DNA from: Panagrolaimus kolymaensis
Lineage: Eukaryota; Nematoda; Chromadorea; Rhabditida; Panagrolaimidae
Direction of reading: 5' to 3'
Assembly (NCBI GenBank): GCA_028622995.1
Contig: JAJQJQ010000011.1
Location: 2,790,001 to 2,854,000, forward strand
DNA length: 64,000 nt
Below, piece by piece: positions 55,802 through 64,000 of this stretch. Under the pieces are notes generated by a model, which was given only the letters and a program-made list of their open reading frames with translations, was not told where the DNA came from and searched no databases. The position numbers and the translations under genes are program-made. Positions within the stretch are counted from its first letter, which is position 1. Each line of letters begins with the position of its first letter.

Positions 55802-58799
55802 TTAAAGCAATAATTTGATGATAAAAATTAAAATTAATGAAAAGTTTATAAAATTTGCGGATGATGTGGTGGTAATAGTGGTTGCTTTCTCAGTTGTTTG
55901 AGATGTCAAAGTGGAAGAAGAATTGATTACAGGTGGAGCAGTTGTAGTTGTAACTATCGCATTCGATTGAGATGTCAAAGTGGAAGAGGAATTGATTACA
56001 AGTGATGTCAAAGTGGAAGAGGAATTGATTACAGGTGTTACAGTTGTAGTATTTAAACTTTGATCGGGATCAACCCAATCTGCGATAAAAAGATTCAAAT
56101 CATATTGGCTTCCATTTCTTGAGCTTCCCCAAACTAGTTTAGTTCCATCGTAATTAAACATGGGAAATGAATCAAAGTTGTCTCCATCATATGTGATTTT
56201 TTCAAGTCCAGAACCATCATCATTTATTAAGTACAAATCAAAAGCACCAAAATCTGCGGCTGTTGCATTGAAATCGCTACTGAAGATAACTCTCTTGTTA
56301 TCATGCAAATAATATGGAGCCCAATTAGCTCCGCCAAGGTTTGTGATTTGTCTCATGTTGCTTCCATCAATATTTATAACAAAAAGTTCCATTGCAATTG
56401 GTCTAATATATTATGAAAATATAGTTTACATATATTATAATGGAAAACTCACTCGACGAGGTTATATTTTAAAAGAAGTTTGTATTTATCAAGATCTGGG
56501 CCAGGTTTCGGTCGACTTGCGCGGAAGATCAAGCGCTTGTTATCGGGTGAACTTAAAATTAAAAGATGGATAAATATTTGCAAAACATTTCATGTAACAT
56601 ACAAAAAGGCTCCACCATCGTATCCCGTGACATTGGTAATTTGGCGTATATTGGTTCCATCCGAACTCATGATATAAAGATCTAAATCGCCATGTCGCAT
56701 CGAAGTGAAAGCAATCATTGATCCATCAGGAGATCTGAATAAAAGAGGACAAATAAAGAAATGGATAAACCAAGATCAAAACATACATTACACCTTCTGC
56801 ATCGTAACCATCTATGTCAGTTAATTGTTTTTGAATGATACCATATTCATTGATGAGATAAATATCATATTCAGGATAAATATCCCATGTGTATGAAGTA
56901 TTACAAAGTTGTGCCAAAATTGGATCGGTTTGAAGCTCGGGATTAGCTGCATTGCATCTTTTTATGGGACAAGTGGCATCATTAAGGGTTGATTGGTCAA
57001 TTTTTACCTAATAAATATGATGTTGTTTTAAATTTTTCGTTATCGTTTTTGTGAATGAATGCACCAACAACTCACAGATCGAAAAGTTCCAGCATAAAGA
57101 GATTTGGTTCCATTAGGAAAAATAAATGAACATGTGCAAGCTCCTAATCCAGTGGACATTTTATGTGGCAAATTTTTGTTTGGATCTTTACAAAGATCAA
57201 TTTGATAAATTTGATCACAGTCTGTTCCATAATTTCTTTGGCCTGTCGCTTGAATGGTTAAACGATTATTATCATAGCTGAAACCTCAAAGCTATTAAAA
57301 AGAAAATCAATAGTTTTTTTAAACCTAAAATATCCTTCAGCATTTTGTCCACCAAAAGTAATTTGTTTGATATTTTTTAAATGATTTTCTCCAGGAAAAT
57401 GAATAATTCCATCAAATTGACTTTCAACTGGTTGGTTTTGCCAACACGTATCATCATCATTTGCATGAGTGATGGAAGCATCGATTTGTTGTTTGAGAAT
57501 GGAATTTTTACTTTCGAGTTTTACATTGAAATGACCTCCATCAAAATATGGATCACTTGAAGATCCAGTGACATTGAAATCGGCAATAAAAAGTTGGAAT
57601 TCATCAGGTTTTGATGAATTTCGATTGGATGCAAATACAATTTTATTATAATCATTGCTAATTGCAGCAAATCGAGTTGAAATGCTTCCTTGCGTTGTTG
57701 AAAGAGGTTGAAGAGTTAAATCATTTAAATTATAAAGATAAAGAGAAAATCCTTCAGTTCGATTAAAGTTTGAAGTAAAAACAATTTTATTTCCATGAGT
57801 GTTAGCAAAAATTGGATCATGATTAATTGCTCCTTCCACGGGCTTTACAATTTGAGGGATGAAACCATCAAATTCACTTGTGAAGATATTCATTTTGGAT
57901 GCTGGTACAAGATTATATGATAATGCTTGTTTGAGATTTTGAGTTTCTTGTGTGGTTGATGGAATTAACCCATGAAAGGCAACCCTTCGTTCATCATTAT
58001 CAATTGCGATGCCACCAAAATAACTGTAACCTTTTACAGTGAGAAGCACGGAATAATCTAATTGACCGATAACCTTTTCATAAAGATTAATACCCATATC
58101 ATCATTGGTAGCATAATAAATTTTTTGTCCATCAAATGTTGGACTTGCAACCCATGCATCACCAGCATAACCACCTGAGGTATTAGTAAATTGTTTACGA
58201 ATATTACCATATGGAGTTACAAGGAAAACATCTTGATTTGGAAAGAGATCCCAAATGGGTGTTTTACAAAGATTTGCGATAGTTGCATTATTTTGTTGAT
58301 TGGTAGGGAAACAAGTACTTTTGGGACAAGTTTTGGATGCTGCAAAGTTATCAGGATATGAAATCTGAAAAGATTATTCCGTAATATCTCAGAAATTTAC
58401 ACTCGAAAAAGAGGAAAGTTTACTTTATGAAAATCTCCTTGAAAAGTAACATCTTTAGTGTTAGGCCAAAATTTGGGACGAGTTGCATAACCTATTCCAG
58501 GACTAATTCGAGCTGGAATTTCATTAAGGTCGTTTAAATTCAACCGAAATATCTGATCACAATCAATTCCATAAGGATGTCCATGAGCAGCAAATACTAA
58601 TTGAGTCCCATCATCGCTAAAATTGATTATTCATTAAACATGGATTCTGAATTATTATTATTACTTACCTAAAAGATGGAAATGAATGATCTCCGCCAAA
58701 AGTCAACTGTTTAACATTTTTAAAATATTTTTCATCCGAAAATAATAAATCAGCTTTTACAATGATTAAACAAACAAATAGTCCTAAAATCGACCACAT
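55802..58799 (-). CDS. Secreted/GPI-anchored TolB-like beta-propeller protein
   Basis: Exons in coding order 58799-58669, 58616-58424, 58364-57325, 57277-57076, 57007-56787, 56734-56603, 56551-56453 and 56402-55802; 872 codons. A signal peptide (MWSILGLFVCLIIVKA) leads to two homologous halves, each beginning with a QLTFGG or QITFGG strand and a GIDCDQIF or GTDCDQIY motif. WD40-like (PD40) repeats follow: SPDGSMIAFTS, YDGTKLVWGSSRNG, KRVIFSSDF. The C-terminal 60 residues are Ser/Thr-rich with three VINSSSTLTS repeats, then a hydrophobic end (FINFSLILIFIIKLLL) like a GPI signal. The fold resembles TolB and the DPP-IV propeller without a peptidase domain. Substrate or partner unknown. Confidence 0.83.
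55902..56032 (-). repeat. Three copies of a 29-bp coding repeat
   Basis: Near-identical 29-bp units at 55902-55930, 55971-55999 and 56004-56032 encode VINSSSTLTS on the minus strand, in the Ser/Thr stalk of the TolB-like protein. The copies are almost identical in DNA, so expansion is recent. Confidence 0.85.
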
Positions 58800-59490
58800 T
58801 CTGATGGGTCAATTAGCTTCAAATGCCGCCACCGTCTTTTTTTACAAGAGGGGAAAGCTTTTGCTCTCAGACTTTTGAAGCCTTATCAGTAAATGAAAGG
58901 CGTTGCTAAACTGTTATTTTATGTGCTACTGAATGATGATGATATATTGCTTTTTGATTTGATTATCACCTTTTGTTTCAATAAAAAAATGAGAAAATTT
59001 TTCTTACATCATTTGATGGAAAATGATCCCAGAACAAATTTCATCATTTAAATCTTTACTTGCACCATCTGTTTTTCTGGTTGACTTTTTTCTAATAATT
59101 ATTGGACACCTTGAATTGTGAACTTGTGTAAAAGAAAAGTTGTTAGATTTAATATTTGTAAAAACTTTTAAAAAAAAATTCAAGATTTAATAAACATTTG
59201 TATTTGAAACAAATATTAATGTTTCATACACAAACGTAAAATAAAATTTCATATTTAAAAAAGGAGGATAAATATTTTAGTGGCAATTCATTAATCGAGT
59301 TTATTAAAAAGTCGTTCAGTAACACATCAATATGAAATAAATAAATAATTAAAATTTTTCTTGTCTTGAAGCGATCGTATGCTTAATATACGGTAGAAAC
59401 TTTCGTAGATGGTTATGAATCAATCAATCAAACAAGTTTCATTTGTTTCAAATTTTCATTTTTCAAGTTTTTTTTTGAGATCTAATCAAA
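58800..59490. promoter_or_regulatory. Divergent upstream region of two genes
   Basis: 691 bp between the start codons of the TolB-like gene (-) and the orphan gene at 59491 (+). AT-rich, no recognised element. Confidence 0.4.
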
Positions 59491-60873
59491 ATGCCGTCAC
59501 TCAATAACGATATTATCAAAGATATTTTTGCCGAAATTTCAAAAAGTGGAAATCCTCAAGATGTGGAAAAGCTGTATCTCAATGGAAAAGAATGCTTGAA
59601 TGCTTTTCATGAACTTTTGCGTCATTCAAAGGCTATTTGCATCGATGAAGAACAAATAATTGTTGATCTTGTGGGGGGTTTTTTTTTAAAGCTTAAACCT
59701 TTATTGAATTGTACTTTTTAGAAAACTTTCAAGATGACGATAAATCATCTTCCATGGCGTTGCTTTAAAGAAATAGCACTTCGGGTTCAGAAGTTATCCA
59801 TCAAAAAATTTTGGTCTCCTGATAATATTCCACCGCCTTGGATTCGCTGCTTTACAAACAATGATAGTAAGTTTTCATTTAGGATTCTATGATTTGTTTG
59901 CTAACTCCATCCATTTTAGAGCTTCAAACGATTGAATTTCTCCATGAAAAACCGCAATTGATCGTCGCTGAAGTATGGAATTCTTTGATCACTTCTACGA
60001 TTCAAAAAATTAAAGCACCTTATGTTGCTTTACTAAATATTCCGCAAACTTCTGTCAACCATGTTTTTGAAGAGGTCAAAGTTACCATCGAAACTTCCGA
60101 TGATGAAAGCTTTTCTGTAAGTTTGATATTTTCTCGTAGTTTTTAATTTTTTTCACATACTAATTTTAGGAACGCATGCTCGATTTTGGTATTTCCTTCA
60201 AACATATTACGATTGTCTCCCGTATCGACGATTTTGGACGAATATTTCTTTCTGCAAACAATAAGAATCGGTAAAACTTTCATCATTTTTACATTTTTCT
60301 TTAATATGTTTCATTTTCAGGAGAACTTATCCATTTGTTGAAACGTTGACGTTCAAGTTGTACTATGACATTGATCTCTATTTACCATCGCTGTTTGAAA
60401 GCTTTGAAGTTGTTTTTCCCAATTTGAAGAAAGCTGAAATTTTTTGTTATGAACACTTTGTCAATTATTTTAGTTCGGAAGTTGTATGTTTATTTTGTTC
60501 TTATATGTTAAATTTATGTTTAATATTTTAGTATTCTCTTTTATCCGAAGAAGCTGTTGATTTTCATAATATGTTTCTTAAAGATGTCAATGAAGCCGAA
60601 ATCAATTACAAACTTTGTTTCACCTTTAATCGACACCATTTCATTAATTGGGTAAACACTTTTGCATTTTTGTTTAATAAACGTTTCTTTTTTTAGGAAC
60701 ATTACAACCCCGCTCAAATTTCCAATGCTTTCCAAGCTACTAACTTGAATTTTGTTATGGATGTTGATAATGGTGATTACCAAGGATGGGTCACAAAGAA
60801 GGAAATTTCTGACACCAAATCAATGGAACTTATCTTTGATATCGCCAAACCATTGATGAACTTATCATCTTAA
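59491..60873 (+). CDS. Orphan nematode protein, possibly F-box-like
   Basis: Exons 59491-59670, 59722-59866, 59920-60116, 60170-60270, 60321-60483, 60532-60651 and 60697-60873; 360 codons. Frames join cleanly, but the first intron needs a weak GTGGGG donor. Residues from about 61 (KTFKMTINHLPWRCFKEI) recall the LP-x-x-C/I start of F-box motifs, and the rest alternates beta-rich and Leu-rich segments like worm F-box-associated regions. I do not recognise the family with confidence; a substrate adaptor of an SCF ubiquitin ligase is only a guess. No signal peptide or membrane span. Confidence 0.6.
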
Positions 60874-61867
60874 GAATAAATATGCACTAATGTTACTAAT
60901 GGCGGGATCTATGATCATTAATTTGTCTGTATAATTTGTAACTGTTTTTCTTTAATCCTTTTATGTTTTGTAATCTTTTGTTTTGTACAAAGTTAATTGT
61001 TTGTAATTTTATGTTTGTTGTTGCTTTTTTCATGTTGACTCAATAAATTATTGCAACCATATCTTTTTACGAAGCTTATTTTTACTCTCTTTTAGTCGAC
61101 TTGTAAATTTCTTATTGTTTCCCATATTTTTTAATAGCATTTATTACCTTTAACTTTTTTTTACAAACTGCTAACATACGTATTTTTCATTTCAAAAAAA
61201 TTAAGAGGTAACCATGACGCTAGCACTTTTCTTTAATTTTATGCCAAATTTAGTTTGCGTGGAAAGTTTAGTTTAGTTTTTTTTGTTTTTTATAAAAAAA
61301 ATATTTTTATTAACTATGTATAAAGGAACCAAGCTTATTCTGGAAAAATTTGAAGTCATTCAAGCGAAATGAAGTTCTTTCAATGAATCCTTTTTTGGTG
61401 TATTTTTTTCGGATTTAAAAAAGTCCAAAGATGAAATTCTTTCATTTTGCTGTTGCTTTCATTCATTATTTTATCTTTAATTTAGCGCTTTTAAGCGTTT
61501 AACCTAAAAAAAAGACTTTCTTTTTTTCTAATTATCCAAAAAGAGTTAAAGTAAATTTAAGCAGTTTTTTTTCATGCTTTCATAAAGGCGTCGAAGCTTT
61601 CTCTCTTCGCGCTGCTTTCAAGAAAAAAAAATGCATTTTTGATGAATGTTTTTGCCTTTTTATTTCGTCGTTGCTTTTGCCTTTTTCACCTACGGAGTAA
61701 GCTTGGTTATTGATCGTTTGAGCAGGAAAAAAGGCTTTTTATTCCAGGTGCCATTTTCATTTTTTCTGCTTTCTTAAAAATATATTTAAAAAAAAACGAG
61801 AGGAAATTAAATTTTTACGTGATTCTTACTTTCAGTCTTTGCTTGAAGCTTGTTATAGGAGCAAAAA
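60874..61867. other. Intergenic region
   Basis: About 990 bp of T-rich sequence with AATAAA near 61041 for the upstream gene. No gene or RNA recognised. Confidence 0.45.
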
Positions 61868-63281
61868 ATGGGGAGCTCATATTCGGCTATCCCAAATGCT
61901 GATGATAGAGATTTGTTGGCAAGCGCCATGGCGGTTAAAGAACCAGCAACGTATGTTGTTACTTACATTGTTTTAATCATTTATTATTTAAAATTTAAGG
62001 ATGTGCCGTTCAATGACATTCTCAGATAAACATCCAAGTATTCGACATCCAGTTCATACAGATACAATAAATTGTATTGGTGCTGTAAGACCTGGAATGG
62101 TTTTAACTGGAAGTAGTGATAAAGTATGATTGCCCTTTTTTATCTTTTATTTTATCCATTTAATTTTTTTAGTCGATAGTTTTAAATAATGTTGATACGG
62201 GTGAATGCGTTTTAAGATGGCGTGGTCATACTGATGGTGTAACAAATGTAATATTTTTTTATCCTTCAACAAGCCTCTATGTTTTTAATTTTAGGTAGTT
62301 TATAAACAATCTCAAACTCGGCATTTTGTTTTAAGCGGTTCAAGAGATGCTACAATTAAATTATGGTTATTCAATCAAAATACACCATGTCAATCTTTTA
62401 CTGCCCATAAACTTACCGTAACTGCGATAGCTAATTTAGAAGGTTTTACTTTATTCTTAGTTTTGCTTGATTCTTGAGTTTCAGACAATTTATTTGCATC
62501 TGGAAGTAGAGATAATACTGTCAAAATTTTTGATATTTCACGCCAAGAGCCTCTTTTATCGAAAACTATTAATAGAAATTTAGTTACTCATATTACGAGA
62601 ATTCCAAATTCAAATTTAATTTGTCAAACATCCGAGGATAGAGTAATGAAATTATTTGATACGAGAAATTTAGAGCTGGTTCATGAATTTCCTATTAAAG
62701 CTCACATTCAAACTCATTGCAATGCTTCAAATGATGCCAATTATGTTATTGCCTCAAGTGGTGGATCCAATGGAGATGGATGTGAAATTACTGTTCGTTT
62801 CTCCAAAAAAAAACTTTACAAAATTTTAATCTTCATTATTTAGTTATATGATTTGAGACAGCGAAAAGAAATGAAAGGTCTTCGAGGTCATGAAGAATCC
62901 GTGCGTTGTGCAGTATTTTTACCTCAAAATATTACATGCAAAAATATTATTTTAAGTGTCGGAGATGATAAAACTGTGAGGTTATGGACTAAAGAAGATT
63001 CAAGTAAGCTTTCACTAAACTCGTGAAATACATATAAAGTTTATAACTTTAGAATGCATTTGGCGAGAACAATCTCCCACAGGTTCAACACTTACTTCAT
63101 GCTTTGGATTTGCGGATGGAAAGTAAGCTTACAACAATTTTCTAATTTAATCATAAAAAATATTTTTAGTATTGTTGTCGCTGGCACAAATGCATCTTTT
63201 GCACATTTAAAAATGAATGGAAGAGCTGGAGTTCCATTTCTTCATTGTATTTCACTTCAATCAACAAATTGTTTGCCTTAA
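61868..63281 (+). CDS. WD40-repeat protein, WDR31-like
   Basis: Exons 61868-61950, 62000-62123, 62173-62247, 62295-62442, 62485-62792, 62844-63003, 63053-63122 and 63170-63281; 359 codons. The start MGSSYS is a good N-myristoylation site. WD units include RWRGHTDGVTNVVYK, FVLSGSRDATIKLWLF, LFASGSRDNTVKIFD, KGLRGHEESVRC and SVGDDKTVRLWT. Length, N-terminal Gly and repeat layout match WDR31, a ciliary protein that works with ELMOD proteins in cilium transport. The second exon begins after an AAG acceptor and the fifth ends at a weak GTTCGT donor, so those two boundaries are less certain. Confidence 0.82.
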
Positions 63282-63461
63282 ACGAGTGCAAGACAGCATT
63301 GGCTAAACAACGATTAGTATTTTGCTTTATTTCTAATTTAACATTTATTAATTTTTATTGAAACATCATATCTAGAAAATAATTCAACTCATGTATTAAA
63401 TTTAAAAAAATACTGGTAGTAAAAAAATGCCATGATCTCATTTTTTGGGTAAAAAGAACTA

Positions 63462-64000
63462 TCATTGTTTTGCTTGAATGTTGCTGCTTTTGTTGCTTTC
63501 AATTTGGTTTTCTCCTTTTAAACCATTTTTAGCCACCAAAGCTTCAATCTTTTTTAATAATAAACTTCGTTTTTCTTCAATCACATCACTTAAAGATTCT
63601 TGGAAATCATCTGCAACTCCAAGAATCATTTTATAACCTTCAATTTGAGCTTCAGCCATTTTTTTATCAAATGATTCAAGATGTTCATCAACGGGTGAAG
63701 CTTCAGTTGTTGGGGCGTTGGTTGTTGGGGAAGATGTGGTATTTGAGATAGTATTAGGTTGTTCATCTAAACAACCCCATGGAGAACATGGACGAGTTGT
63801 AGTCCACCACCATGGCCGAGTGGTAGTAGTTTGAACTGGAGGGCGTGTGGTTCCACCACCACTACTTCCACTAACTGAAATAAGCATTTATTTGAAGAGT
63901 GATTAAAGCCATTAAAATATTTATTTACCTGCATTATAACTAATTGAAAAGCTTCCTGAACTTAAACTTCGGAAAAGAACCAAAACTTTGTTTGTTTGAC
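63462..64000 (-). CDS. Thr/Pro-rich protein, C-terminal part (runs off window)
   Basis: Exons, in coding order, 64000 (open)-63929 and 63874-63462; the gene starts beyond the right edge. Visible sequence: a Ser-rich stretch, Thr/Pro/Trp-rich repeats (TTRPPVQTTTTRPWWW, TTRPCSPWG), another Thr/Ser linker, and a charged helical C-terminus (SFDKKMAEAQIEGYKMI, DVIEEKRSLLLKKIEAL). The acidic-helical tail recalls small secreted nematode proteins of SXP/RAL-2 or DUF148 kind, but this is weak. The Thr-rich part looks like an O-glycosylated linker. It converges with the WDR31-like gene, 180 bp apart. Confidence 0.62.

Overview
This window is nuclear DNA from a nematode. It is strongly AT-rich. Its genes are split by many short introns (about 45-60 bp) that end in T-rich acceptors, and it carries families that are nematode-specific or expanded in nematodes: chemoreceptor GPCRs of the Srv and Srh type, a MOLO-1-like receptor modulator, a PTP-domain pseudophosphatase, a small SH2 tyrosine kinase and a divergent casein kinase 1. 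By hand count about 70% of introns end in TAG rather than the CAG usual in C. elegans. I would guess a free-living or parasitic rhabditid outside Caenorhabditis, perhaps clade IV; the sequence does not fix the species.

Layout. 1-6.1 kb: broken 3' end of a papain-like peptidase, a 326-bp hairpin-like inverted repeat, a stomatin-family gene without a recognisable 5' end, a catalytically dead PTP and an SH2 tyrosine kinase, all on +. 6.6-8.3 kb: MOLO-1-like gene (-). 8.3-10.9 kb: gene desert. 10.9-14.1 kb: riboflavin transporter (+) and Srv-type GPCR (-), converging. 14.1-20.6 kb: gene desert, A-rich on +. 20.6-27.8 kb: complete pecanex gene (-), 11 exons, 2,235 codons. 27.8-34.4 kb: desert that becomes T-rich on +. 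34.4-39.4 kb: single-pass membrane protein with a PPxY tail spread over long introns (+). 40.5-45.2 kb: CK1-like kinase (+), Srh chemoreceptor pseudogene (+), single-Ig protein (-), TIM22 (-). 45.7-50.9 kb: p70 S6 kinase, an orphan type I membrane protein and a ULP1/SENP SUMO protease (all +). 52.1-55.7 kb: LPCAT3/MBOAT5-type acyltransferase (+), glutaredoxin (-), REEP5/YOP1-like ER-shaping protein (+). 55.8-64 kb: TolB-like beta-propeller protein with likely GPI anchor (-), orphan nematode protein (+), WDR31-like WD40 protein (+) and a Thr-rich protein running off the right edge (-).

Functional themes. Several genes are housekeeping (TIM22 mitochondrial import, S6K in TOR signalling, LPCAT3, REEP5, glutaredoxin, SUMO protease). 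Neighbouring phosphosignalling genes (dead PTP next to an apparently active SH2 kinase, and a CK1 farther on) resemble families that in C. elegans are expanded and often sperm-enriched; a shared role here is inference. Exon structures were assembled by hand from splice sites, reading-frame continuity and family similarity. I found no tRNA, rRNA, CRISPR or transposase.
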